Positions 1 to 5,956 of a DNA stretch of 15,559 nt are shown piece by piece. Location of the stretch: contig CAKURH010000093.1 in the NCBI GenBank assembly GCA_934675625.1, positions 1 to 15,559 on the forward strand, in the 5' to 3' direction. The notes under the pieces were generated by a model. The model was not told the origin of the DNA and did not search any database. It saw only the letters and a program-made list of their open reading frames with translations. Within the stretch, counting starts at the first letter, position 1. Each line of letters starts with the position of its first letter. The position numbers were made by a program, and so were the translations under genes. Source of the DNA: an uncultured Kiritimatiellota bacterium (GTDB lineage Bacteria > Verrucomicrobiota > Kiritimatiellia > RFP12 > UBA1067).

Positions 1-76
1 TCCCTTGACGGGCCGTTCTGTCCAGGCACTATGCCCGGTGAACGGTAGGATAGTCTACCAAAATCAGATTAGACAA

Positions 77-103
77 GGCCCTCGTGAGGTTCTGCGCGAG
101 GCC
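77..103 (-). terminator. Possible weak terminator hairpin after the ParE-like toxin gene
   Basis: On the minus strand an imperfect stem (GGCCTCG pairing with CGAGGGCC, one bulged base) encloses a loop of about 12 nt. It begins 27 bases beyond the toxin stop codon. The following sequence TTGTCTAATCTGATTTT is only moderately T-rich, so an intrinsic terminator is plausible but weak. The rest of positions 1-130 shows no gene on either strand; a GGTAG-N6-CTACC inverted pair lies at 44-59. Confidence 0.3.
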
Positions 104-130
104 ACACACAGAGCGGAACAGTCGTCGCGG

Positions 131-451
131 TCAGTTGCCCATTTCAGAGCCGAACACCTCGGTCACGTAATCAGACCTGCCATCAAGGATGCGAACAATG
201 GAAATCGTCTCGGCTTCGACCAGAGAAATGGCAATTGAGTATCGTCCGCAAAGATAATACAGGAAATCCGTCTGACGCTCGATTTTGTCCGCAAGCGGCC
301 GCAAAAGATTCGGATAGCATTTCAACGCCGCAATGTCCGCAACGATTTTCCGTACGGCCTTGTCCGCGACAGAAGTTCCGAATTCGCCGACAAGATACCG
401 ACGGAGAACCCGCAGGTCTTCGCGTGCGGCCGGTGAATAGCGAACCGTCAT
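131..451 (-). CDS. RelE/ParE-family toxin of a type II toxin-antitoxin pair (TA1)
   Basis: Predicted 106-residue toxin of the ParE/RelE fold. RelE members cleave ribosome-bound mRNA and ParE members poison DNA gyrase; the sequence does not decide which. The N-terminus (MTVRYSPAAREDLRVLRRYL) is the usual first strand plus helix hairpin. The C-terminal half carries ISIVRILDGRSDY, which matches the family's closing strand and its arginine-rich V-x-R-I-L-x-G-R-x-D signature. Length is normal (about 90-110 residues). The ATG overlaps the antitoxin stop by four bases (ATGA), so translation is very likely coupled and the pair is one transcript. The antitoxin-first order is canonical. The surrounding DNA is less GC-rich than the metabolic genes to the right, fitting horizontal acquisition. 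Family assignment is solid; the cellular target is unknown. Confidence 0.88.
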   Translation of the reverse strand: MTVRYSPAAREDLRVLRRYLVGEFGTSVADKAVRKIVADIAALKCYPNLLRPLADKIERQTDFLYYLCGRYSIAISLVEAETISIVRILDGRSDYVTEVFGSEMGN

Positions 452-765
452 ATCGCAACCCCGAACTCAGATAGGACATCCCCTTCAGGAATCCATCCCT
501 CGCGTTCGGCGGATTCGACCCCCGCATTGATCTCGGACACGAGGCGACCGACAGCCTGATCAAACTTGGCCGTCTTCGGCTTTGACGTCACCGTGAACGG
601 CAACCCCTCAACATTCAACGACTGCTGAAGAAAAAGATTGATGGCATCCGTCAACGTCAGACCGCAATCGGCATAAACGGCCTCAACCCGCTTGCGTACG
701 CACGGATTGATCCTCATCTGGAACAGGGCTGTCTTGGAGGTGTCCGCAACTGTTTTCATCATCAT
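448..765 (-). CDS. RelB/DinJ-family antitoxin (TA1)
   Basis: Predicted 105-residue antitoxin that should bind and neutralise the adjacent RelE/ParE toxin and repress its own promoter as a ribbon-helix-helix dimer. Residues about 12-50 give the RHH unit: strand TALFQMRI, a helix with paired basic residues (CVRKRVEAVYADCG), then LTLTDAINLFLQQSL, followed by the GLPF segment typical of RelB/DinJ proteins. The C-terminal tail (about 60-105) is charged and would wrap the toxin. Three consecutive ATG codons (765, 762, 759) could start it. AGGAGA at 773-778 lies 7 bases from the first, so 765 is chosen. An extended -10 (TGCTATAAT) lies about 33 bases upstream. The stop overlaps the toxin start. Confidence 0.88.
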   Translation of the reverse strand: MMMKTVADTSKTALFQMRINPCVRKRVEAVYADCGLTLTDAINLFLQQSLNVEGLPFTVTSKPKTAKFDQAVGRLVSEINAGVESAEREGWIPEGDVLSEFGVAI

Positions 766-777
766 GTCTGACTCTCC

Positions 778-806
778 TTGGCCAAAAAAACGAGCACATT
801 ATAGCA
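778..806 (-). promoter_or_regulatory. Promoter of TA1: extended -10, plus a TTGGCCAA palindrome in the leader
   Basis: TGCTATAAT reads on the minus strand at 806-798, a perfect TATAAT with the TGN extension. No convincing -35 is visible, which is normal for extended -10 promoters. Transcription should start near 790, giving a short leader with AGGAGA before the ATG. The perfect 8-bp palindrome TTGGCCAA (778-785) next to the ribosome binding site is a candidate autoregulatory or structural element, but that part is speculative. Confidence 0.6.
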
Positions 807-842
807 TTCTCGACGGCGCAAGGCAACTGCGTGAGGACACAA

Positions 843-888
843 GGAGGGCGCAAAGCATCTCTGCGCCCACTTTGCGCCCGCCTTGCGG
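843..888. repeat. Hairpin repeat, copy 1 (GGAGGGCGCA...TGCGCCC family)
   Basis: A 46-bp element in the 182-bp gap between the two toxin-antitoxin pairs. GGGCGCAAAG (846-855) pairs with CTTTGCGCCC (870-879) as a perfect 10-bp stem around a 14-nt loop; an alternative inner pairing uses TGCGCCC at 862-868. It shares GGAGGGCGCA, TCTCTGCGCCC and a closing TGCGG with a second copy at 1567-1604, in the same orientation. No T-run follows on either strand, so a plain terminator is unlikely. It looks like a short interspersed palindromic element. Confidence 0.6.
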
Positions 889-947
889 CTGAAACTTGAA
901 AATGAGGTGCCATGAAACTCAATGTGGGCAAAATACAAGAGGAGAGG

Positions 948-1202
948 TCAGTAATGCCCACAACAGGCAGCAATCTCAAGATAGCCGTCCGCGATTCTGA
1001 AAATCAACCGATTTGCATCATCAATGCGAGCACTCCACCACCCAGCCCAGTTCTCTTTCAACGGCTCAGGCTTTCCAATGCACGAATAGCCATTGCGTTC
1101 GATGCTTTGAAGCAATTGATTGACTCGCCGCAATGTCTTCTTGTCTACGCCCTGCCAAGAAAGGTATTCATCCCACGCGCGATCATGCCAAAGCTTTTCC
1201 AC
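948..1202 (-). CDS. yoeB: YoeB/Txe-family mRNA endoribonuclease toxin (TA2)
   Basis: Predicted 84-residue ribosome-dependent mRNA interferase, exactly the length of E. coli YoeB and alignable with it from recall without gaps. Shared landmarks are W5, W10-D11, Y13-L14, W16-Q17, D20-K21, N28, the GKPEPLK block (43-49), W56-S57, R59, R65 and the C-terminal HY. The residues known as catalytic in YoeB (E46, R65, H83, Y84) are all present, so the toxin should be active. The start is GTG: AGGAGG at 1210-1215 lies 7 bases upstream, whereas the nearby ATG at 1209 is in the antitoxin frame. It overlaps the antitoxin end by 20 bases. YoeB usually pairs with a YefM/Phd-fold antitoxin; here the partner is RelB/DinJ-like. 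Confidence 0.93.
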   Translation of the reverse strand: MEKLWHDRAWDEYLSWQGVDKKTLRRVNQLLQSIERNGYSCIGKPEPLKENWAGWWSARIDDANRLIFRIADGYLEIAACCGHY

Positions 1203-1491
1203 GGCGCATCCTCCTCTGGGGCAGGCGATCTGCGGACTTGTCGACGTCGATCAGTTCATGGACACGGCAATTTCGCCCTGCCTCCATGTCACGAATGCGG
1301 GTTGTCAATTCGGCAGGAGACTGCGCGCGCGAGGGCGGAACCTGCCGAATGTGAAACGGAATGGCCTGTTCGGCCAACGATTGACGAATGAAGACCATCA
1401 GTGCCGTCGTCGTGTTCATGCCAAGGCTGTTGAAAAGCGTCTCGGCCTTGGCCTTGACGTCATCTTCGATCCTGAAGTTTATCTGTGCCAT
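1183..1491 (-). CDS. RelB/DinJ-family antitoxin partnered with the YoeB-like toxin (TA2)
   Basis: Predicted 102-residue antitoxin. Residues 1-40 form a ribbon-helix-helix DNA-binding unit: strand AQINFRIED, helix DVKAKAETLFNSLG, then MNTTTALMVFIRQSLAE, followed by AIPFHIRQ, which is diagnostic of RelB/DinJ. The tail (60-102) is acidic then strongly basic (PQRRMRRGKALA) and should bind the toxin. An upstream in-frame ATG at 1536 exists, but it would lie inside the promoter region. AAAGGAG ends 5 bases before the ATG at 1491, so 1491 is chosen. The last 20 bases overlap the toxin gene, whose ribosome binding site lies inside this gene, implying coupled expression. A palindrome right after the -10 is a likely autorepression site. 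Confidence 0.88.
   Translation of the reverse strand: MAQINFRIEDDVKAKAETLFNSLGMNTTTALMVFIRQSLAEQAIPFHIRQVPPSRAQSPAELTTRIRDMEAGRNCRVHELIDVDKSADRLPQRRMRRGKALA
1210..1215 (-). promoter_or_regulatory. Ribosome binding site that sets the GTG start of the YoeB-like toxin
   Basis: A perfect AGGAGG on the minus strand lies inside the antitoxin reading frame, seven bases before the GTG at 1202. The only nearby ATG (1209) directly abuts it and is in the antitoxin frame, so GTG is the credible start. Confidence 0.75.
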
Positions 1492-1520
1492 TGGAACTCC
1501 TTTGAATGAGCGTCTGTCAG

Positions 1521-1545
1521 ATGCAACACGGTGCATATTATATCA
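1521..1545 (-). promoter_or_regulatory. Promoter and probable operator of TA2
   Basis: TGATATAAT (1545-1537, minus strand) is a perfect extended -10. Abutting it, 1521-1536 forms an imperfect 16-bp palindrome with ATGCA and TGCAT arms around six bases, covering the expected transcription start. RelB-type antitoxins repress their own promoters by binding such dyads through the RHH domain, so this is the natural candidate operator. The promoter reading is well supported; the operator role is inferred. Confidence 0.65.
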
Positions 1546-1566
1546 TAGACACTGATTGCCGTGTTT

Positions 1567-1604
1567 AGGGAGGGCGCAGGGATCTCTCTGCGCCCTCCCT
1601 GCGG
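1567..1604. repeat. Hairpin repeat, copy 2
   Basis: AGGGAGGGCGCAG (1567-1579) pairs perfectly with CTGCGCCCTCCCT (1588-1600): a 13-bp, GC-rich stem with an 8-nt loop, followed by GCGG. It matches the element at 843-888 in sequence and orientation. It sits about 30 bases beyond the stop of the DUF3034-type gene and upstream of the TA2 promoter. It could act as a terminator for that gene, but on the minus strand the stem is followed by AAACACGG rather than a T-run. Confidence 0.6.
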
Positions 1605-1631
1605 ATGAGACCAGCGCTCTTGCCGCACGGA

Positions 1632-2507
1632 TCAGAACTGGTACTGGGCCGACAGGACGAAGCCGCCACCCACGCCGAGGTCTTTCGTGCTGCCGTCGCG
1701 GTAGAACTTGTCCTTGTCGCCCGTGTAGGCGTAGGCGCCGACGAGCGTCAGCGAATCCGTCACGAACCACGCGACGTGTCCGTCGAAGTAGTCGTGGTTG
1801 CTGATGCCATCGCCGACGTCCACGCCCTGCTTGTACTCGAAGCCAATCGCCACCTGCTCGACTGGGATGAGGTCGATGTTCGCGAACACCGCCGCACCGT
1901 AGTCGTTATGCCCCACAACGCCGTTGACCACCTCGTCCGAGACGAGCCCGCCGACCGACAGCAGCACGGGAACCGGCGTCTGCGTCACGAGCTTGGACGC
2001 GACCACGTAGCCGTCGAAGCCGTCGTGGTCAAGGCCGAGCGCATCGACCGTCTGCGAGTCCGTGTACTTGTAGACGCCGCCGACCGCCAGCGCCGGCACC
2101 CACGACGTGTCGAAGGCGTTCTCGTCCAGAAAGCGCAGCTTCGCGCCGACGTTGTAGGTGTTGATCGCGTTGTCGCCGTACTTGTGCGCGTTCACCGCCC
2201 CGTAGCCGCCGGAGATCTCCAGCCGGTCAAAGAGCGTCACCGCCGCGCCGAGCGCGAACCAGTTGATGTCCGCGTCCGTCAGGTTCACGTACCACCCGCC
2301 GACCTGCGGCTTGGAGACGATGCCGTTCAGGGCATTCGTCTCGCCGCCGTCCCACGCGCGGCCCGCCGTGTAGGCCAAGGGGTTGAAGGCGATGCCGCCC
2401 GTGCCCTGGAGGTTGTTGAGCGGTACGCCCGCCCATGCGGACGAGGCCACGAGCGCGCTCACGGCGCCGGAGAGGACGTAACGAACGTATTCAGGAATGT
2501 TCTTCAT
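1632..2507 (-). CDS. DUF3034-family outer-membrane beta-barrel protein
   Basis: Predicted 291-residue exported protein. Residues 1-26 form a signal peptide with an AWA cleavage site (AWA|G). The mature part alternates glycine, aromatic and polar residues in strand-sized blocks and ends in AQYQF; a terminal phenylalanine is typical of outer-membrane barrels. Segments such as LFDRLEISGGYGAVNAHKYG, NVGAKLRFLDENAF, WVPALAVGGVYKYT, VAIGFEYK and DGHVAWFVTDSLTLVGAYA follow the order recalled for DUF3034 proteins: barrel strand, V-G-x-K-x-R, W-x-P-x-x-A-V-G, Y-K, A-I-G-x-E-Y. No specific function is established for the family. The gene carries a CTACC-N5-GGTAG dyad in its leader, shared with metY, hinting at a sulfur-related or co-regulated uptake role (inference). 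The ribosome binding site is weak (GAAGAAAAAC before ATG). Confidence 0.72.
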   Translation of the reverse strand: MKNIPEYVRYVLSGAVSALVASSAWAGVPLNNLQGTGGIAFNPLAYTAGRAWDGGETNALNGIVSKPQVGGWYVNLTDADINWFALGAAVTLFDRLEISGGYGAVNAHKYGDNAINTYNVGAKLRFLDENAFDTSWVPALAVGGVYKYTDSQTVDALGLDHDGFDGYVVASKLVTQTPVPVLLSVGGLVSDEVVNGVVGHNDYGAAVFANIDLIPVEQVAIGFEYKQGVDVGDGISNHDYFDGHVAWFVTDSLTLVGAYAYTGDKDKFYRDGSTKDLGVGGGFVLSAQYQF

Positions 2508-2522
2508 GTTTTTCTTCTTTCT

Positions 2523-2537
2523 CTACCTTGATGGTAG
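2523..2537. promoter_or_regulatory. Operator-like dyad CTACC-N5-GGTAG before the DUF3034 gene
   Basis: CTACC (2523-2527) and GGTAG (2533-2537) form a 15-bp perfect dyad, 15 bases upstream of the ATG. On the minus strand it directly follows AATACT, a possible -10, so a bound protein would block initiation. The same dyad occurs at 3928-3942, and with one mismatch at 3983-3997, in the metY promoter. Confidence 0.55.
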
Positions 2538-2554
2538 TATTTTGTTTCTGTTTT

Positions 2555-2584
2555 TGGCCCAGCGTCTTGCGGACAACTGGGCCA
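2555..2584. other. Hairpin in the metY to DUF3034 gene interval
   Basis: TGGCCCAG (2555-2562) pairs perfectly with CTGGGCCA (2577-2584) around a 14-nt loop that contains a further GTC/GAC pairing. It lies 37 bases beyond the metY stop. No T-run follows on the minus strand (AAAAACAG), so it is not a classical terminator; it may still end or process the metY transcript, or be structural. Confidence 0.35.
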
Positions 2585-2621
2585 GTGATCTGGTTTTGTT
2601 TGTTGGTTTGGGGTGCCTGCC

Positions 2622-3905
2622 TTACGCCTGTGCGAGCGCCTGTTCGAGGTCGGCGAGGATGTCGTCGATGTGCTCGATGCCGATCGAGAGGCGGATGAGC
2701 TCCGGCGGAAGCCCCGCCGCGATCTGCTCCTCCTCGGTGAGCTGCGAGTGCGTCGAGGACGCCGGATGGATCACGAGCGAGCGCGCATCGCCGACGTTGG
2801 CGAGCTGCGTGAAGAGCTTGAGTCCGTCCGCGACCTTGACACCCGCCGCCGCGCCGCCCTTGATGCCAAAGACGACCATGCCGCCCTGTCCGTTCGGCAG
2901 GTACTTCTGGGCGAGTTCGTAGCTCGGATCGTCGGCGAGGCCCGGATAGCGCACCCACGCCACCTTCGGATGGGCCTTCAGGTACTTCGCGACCGCGAGC
3001 GCGTTCTCGCTGTGGCGCGCGATGCGGAGCGGCAGCGACTCCACGCCCTGGAGGAAGATCCAGTTCGCGTCCGGCGAGAGCGTCGGCCCCTGGTTGCGCA
3101 GGGCGACGGTGCGCAGGCGCGTGATGAACGCGAGCGACCCGATCGCCTCGCCCCACTTGATGCCGTGGTAGCCGGTGTCCGGCTCGACGTAGAGCGGATT
3201 GCCCTTCTGCGTCCAGTCGAACTTCCCTGCGTCGATCACCACGCCGCCGATGCCCGCGCCGTGTCCGCCAATCCACTTCGAGAGCGAATGGATGACGACA
3301 TCCGCGCCCCACTGGATCGGGTGTTCGAGAATCGGCGTCGAGAACGTCGCGTCCACGACGAGCGGCAGTCCGTGCTTGTGGGCGACCTCGGCGTACTTCT
3401 CGATGTCGGCGACGCCAAGCGCGGGGTTGCCGATCGTCTCAACGTAGACGAAGCGCGTCTTCTCGTTGATCGCCGCCTCGACGGCCGCGAAGTCGTTGAG
3501 GTGCGTCCACTTCACGTGGATGTTGTTCGACTGCGGCAGGATCGTGTTGAACTGCACGTAGGTGCCGCCGTAGACGTTGTCGGCCGAGACGAACTCCGAC
3601 CCCGTCTCCGCAATGTTCGTGACCGTGAAGTAGATGGCCGCCGTGCCGGACGCGAGCGTCAGCGCGGCCGCGCCGCCCTCCAGCGCCGCGAGGCGCTTTT
3701 CGAGGACGTCTTCCGTCGGGTTCATGAGGCGGGCGTAGATGTTCGCCGCCTTCTTGAGGGCGAAGCGATCCGCGCCGTCCTGCGCGCTCTTGAAGTTGTA
3801 GGCCGTCGTGCGGTAGACCGGCACCGCACAGGCGTCCGTCGCCGGGTCACCGTTCCAGCCGGCGTGAACCGCCAGCGTCTCGGGATGCACTTTCTGTTCG
3901 CTCAT
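2622..3905 (-). CDS. metY: O-acetylhomoserine aminocarboxypropyltransferase (sulfhydrylase)
   Basis: A 427-residue PLP enzyme of the Cys/Met metabolism class. It should convert O-acetyl-L-homoserine plus sulfide to homocysteine in the cytoplasm, giving direct sulfhydrylation for methionine synthesis. Residues visible: YARLMNPT (57-64), whose Tyr and Arg hold the cofactor phosphate of the neighbouring subunit; SGTAA (86-90); ETIGNPALGV (156-165); D185 in VVDATFSTP, for the pyridine nitrogen; and K210 in SLSKWIGGHG as the Schiff-base lysine. Full length (about 420-430 is usual). An upstream in-frame ATG at 3980 would lie inside the promoter. AGGAGG at 3914-3919, 8 bases before the ATG at 3905, fixes the start. 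It is preceded by its own promoter with two operator-like dyads, so it is probably regulated by sulfur or methionine status. Cystathionine gamma-synthase or MetZ is the main alternative, but the GGHGAGIGG block and the length favour MetY. Confidence 0.93.
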   Translation of the reverse strand: MSEQKVHPETLAVHAGWNGDPATDACAVPVYRTTAYNFKSAQDGADRFALKKAANIYARLMNPTEDVLEKRLAALEGGAAALTLASGTAAIYFTVTNIAETGSEFVSADNVYGGTYVQFNTILPQSNNIHVKWTHLNDFAAVEAAINEKTRFVYVETIGNPALGVADIEKYAEVAHKHGLPLVVDATFSTPILEHPIQWGADVVIHSLSKWIGGHGAGIGGVVIDAGKFDWTQKGNPLYVEPDTGYHGIKWGEAIGSLAFITRLRTVALRNQGPTLSPDANWIFLQGVESLPLRIARHSENALAVAKYLKAHPKVAWVRYPGLADDPSYELAQKYLPNGQGGMVVFGIKGGAAAGVKVADGLKLFTQLANVGDARSLVIHPASSTHSQLTEEEQIAAGLPPELIRLSIGIEHIDDILADLEQALAQA

Positions 3906-3927
3906 TGTTTCTTCCTCCTGTTTGAAT

Positions 3928-3997
3928 CTACCTTTGTGGTAGGGAAACAGCGCGTAGTATATCACAAATCGCGCGGCCATGTCAACCGCGAAGGTAG
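3928..3997 (-). promoter_or_regulatory. metY promoter with two operator-like dyads
   Basis: On the minus strand TTGACA (3985-3980) and TATACT (3961-3956), separated by 18 bp and with TGA before the -10, give a strong sigma-70 promoter; transcription should start near 3949. CTACC-N5-GGTAG at 3928-3942 lies just downstream of that start. A second dyad at 3983-3997 (CAACC-N5-GGTAG on the plus strand, one mismatch) overlaps the -35. The dyads are 55 bp apart. Together with the same dyad at 2523-2537 this is a good case for repression by a dimeric regulator; which one is unknown. Confidence 0.68.
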
Positions 3998-4001
3998 TGT
4001 T

Positions 4002-5927
4002 TTATTTCTCGCCCTTTTGCATCACGTTGCGCAGTCTCGCGGCGAGTGAATCGACGTCCAGCCCATAGCGACGTTCGAGGGCGTCGACCGCGCCGTGCGG
4101 AATAAACGCATCGGGCCAGCCGAAGCGCACGTCGGCGCCAATCGACTCGCCGAAGCCGCCGCAAACGCAGCCGTTCTCCAGCGAGACGATCTTCTGTCCC
4201 GCCGCCCGCTGCCGCGCGAGCAACGCCGCGTCGAACGGCTTGAGCGACCGCGCGTAGACGACGCCGACGCCCGTCTTCGCCGCGACCGCCAAGGCTTTCG
4301 GCAACTGGTCGCCCGTCGTCCAGAGCTGCACGGACGCGGCGGGGTTCGCGACTTCGACGGCGAGACCGTCGCCGGCGACGTTCAGCGGCGCGGGGCACCT
4401 GCCACGCGGATAGCGGATCACCGTCGGCCCGCGCCGCCGAAGCGCGTCCGTCAGCAGGCGCGCCAGTTCCGCGCCGTCGCACGGCTGAACGATCGTCAAA
4501 TTCGGCACCGCCTTCAGGAGCGCGATGTCGAAGACGCCCTGATGCGTCACGCCATCCGCGCCGACCAGCCCCGCGCGGTCGATGCAGAAGACGACCGGCA
4601 GGTTCGAGATCGCCACGTCGTGGATGACCTGGTCGATCGCGCGCTGAAGAAAGGTCGAGTAGACGCAGACGACGGGGCGCAGCCCGGCGGCGGCGAGGCC
4701 GGCGGCGAAAGCGACCATGTGGCCCTCGGCGATGCCGACGTCGAAGAAGCGGCGCGGGAACGCCTGGGCGAACGGCGCGAGGCCCGTGCCGTCTGTCATG
4801 CCCGCCGTCAGCGCGACGATGCGCGCGTCGGCGCGCGCCGCGTCGACGAGCCGCGCGCCGAAAGCCGCGCTCCAGTCTTTTTTCGGCGACGTGGCCGTCG
4901 CCGCACAGGACAGGTTATCAACCGACGAGCCAGCCGCGTTTTTAGCCGTCGCCGAATCGAGCGGTTTCGCCGCCGAGTCGGGCGAGTACGTCGCCGCCGA
5001 GTTGGGGGGCTGGGTCGGCGGCTTGTCTTGTGCGGCGGCGGCCACGTCGCCGCTCTTGGCGCTGACGCCGTGGTAGAGCGTCGGGTTGCGCTCGGCCGGC
5101 GCGTAGCCCTTGCCCTTCTTCGTGACGACGTGAACGAGCACCGACCGCTTGTCTTCCTTCGCGACGGTGAACGCGGCCGTCAGCGCGGCGAGGTCGTGGC
5201 CGTCGACTGGCCCGATGTAGCGCAGCCCGAACTGCTCGAAGTAGCGGCTGCCGAGAAAGAGCCCCTTGACGCGGCTTTCAAGGCTGTGGTAGACGTCGCG
5301 CAGGAATGTCAGCCGCAGGCGGTGCCCCGCCGCCTCGGCCGCCGCCTTGACGCGGTTGTAGCGCACGCCCGTGATGAGGCGGCCGAGAAACTTGGCGAAG
5401 CTGCCGGTCGGCTTCGAGATCGCCATGTCGTTGTCGTTCAGGACGACAATCACCTTTTCGGTCGCCGCCGCGCAGTTGTTCAGCGCCTCGAAGGAGTGGC
5501 CGTTCGCCATCGAGGCGTCACCGATCACGGCGACGACTTGCTCGCCCGTGCCCTTGCGGTCGCGCGCGGCGGCGAAACCGAGCGCGACCGAGAGCGCGCT
5601 CCCGGCATGCCCGGCGACGGCGGCGTCCGCCGCGCTCTCGGCGGGGTTCGGAAACGGCGCGACGCCGTCCAACTGGCGCAGCGTCTCGAAGCGCGCATCG
5701 CGTCCTGTCAGAATCTTCCAGGCATAGGCCTGGTGCCCGACGTCCCAGACGATCCGATCCGTCTCGGCGTCGAAGACCGCATGGAGCGCGAGCGCGATCT
5801 CGACGGCGCCGAGGGACGAGGCCAGGTGGCCGCCGTTCTTCGTCACGACATCCAGAATGCGCGCGCGAATCTCCTCCGCCGTCTTCGGCGTTCGCCCACC
5901 GTCTTTTCCTGCAACTGCCTTTTTCAT
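4002..5927 (-). CDS. dxs: 1-deoxy-D-xylulose-5-phosphate synthase
   Basis: A 641-residue thiamine-diphosphate enzyme, the first step of the MEP isoprenoid pathway (pyruvate plus glyceraldehyde 3-phosphate to DXP). Seen: HLASSLG (34-40) and WDVGHQAYAWKILTGR (61-76) with both active-site histidines; the cofactor motif GDASMANGHSFEALN (136-150) through NDND (164-167); E401 in IAEGHMVAFAAG as the catalytic glutamate; and the CIDRAGLVGADGVTHQG block (448-464). The domain I-II linker (about 293-350) is expanded and rich in Ala, Ser and Pro with a degenerate 8-residue repeat, making the protein slightly longer than the usual 620. The usual GHSSTSIS segment reads GHAGSALS. The ATG at 5927 lies 29 bases after the glycosyltransferase stop with no clear Shine-Dalgarno; longer in-frame starts would run into that gene. 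It is last in the tpiA-containing operon, and TpiA makes its substrate. Confidence 0.95.
   Translation of the reverse strand: MKKAVAGKDGGRTPKTAEEIRARILDVVTKNGGHLASSLGAVEIALALHAVFDAETDRIVWDVGHQAYAWKILTGRDARFETLRQLDGVAPFPNPAESAADAAVAGHAGSALSVALGFAAARDRKGTGEQVVAVIGDASMANGHSFEALNNCAAATEKVIVVLNDNDMAISKPTGSFAKFLGRLITGVRYNRVKAAAEAAGHRLRLTFLRDVYHSLESRVKGLFLGSRYFEQFGLRYIGPVDGHDLAALTAAFTVAKEDKRSVLVHVVTKKGKGYAPAERNPTLYHGVSAKSGDVAAAAQDKPPTQPPNSAATYSPDSAAKPLDSATAKNAAGSSVDNLSCAATATSPKKDWSAAFGARLVDAARADARIVALTAGMTDGTGLAPFAQAFPRRFFDVGIAEGHMVAFAAGLAAAGLRPVVCVYSTFLQRAIDQVIHDVAISNLPVVFCIDRAGLVGADGVTHQGVFDIALLKAVPNLTIVQPCDGAELARLLTDALRRRGPTVIRYPRGRCPAPLNVAGDGLAVEVANPAASVQLWTTGDQLPKALAVAAKTGVGVVYARSLKPFDAALLARQRAAGQKIVSLENGCVCGGFGESIGADVRFGWPDAFIPHGAVDALERRYGLDVDSLAARLRNVMQKGEK
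4945..5016 (-). repeat. Degenerate 24-bp tandem repeat in the dxs linker
   Basis: Three consecutive 24-bp units (4945-4968, 4969-4992, 4993-5016) each begin GCCGCCGA or GCCGTCGCCGA on the plus strand and end in TTC or GTC. They encode an 8-residue unit of the type P-(N/D)-S-A-A-(T/K) in the flexible link between the first and second Dxs domains. The frame is kept and the catalytic domains are untouched. Confidence 0.5.
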
Positions 5928-5956
5928 GTCACGAACGCGTAAAAATTCACGATTCC

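Noticed and set aside
44..59. GGTAG-N6-CTACC near the left end as another copy of the metY operator
   Set aside because: The half-sites are in the opposite order and the spacing differs, and no promoter or gene start is adjacent. It may be a simple small hairpin.
1..130. A tRNA or other RNA gene at the left edge
   Set aside because: No cloverleaf with conserved T-loop or CCA-side pairing could be drawn.
2555..2584. A classical intrinsic terminator after metY
   Set aside because: The stem is good, but neither strand has an adjacent T-run on the correct side, so it is listed only as a hairpin.
4095..5942. A 615-codon open frame on the plus strand, opposite dxs
   Set aside because: It is extremely rich in Arg, Asp and Val without recognisable motifs, and lies exactly opposite a well-supported dxs. 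Such frames are common antisense shadows in GC-rich genes.
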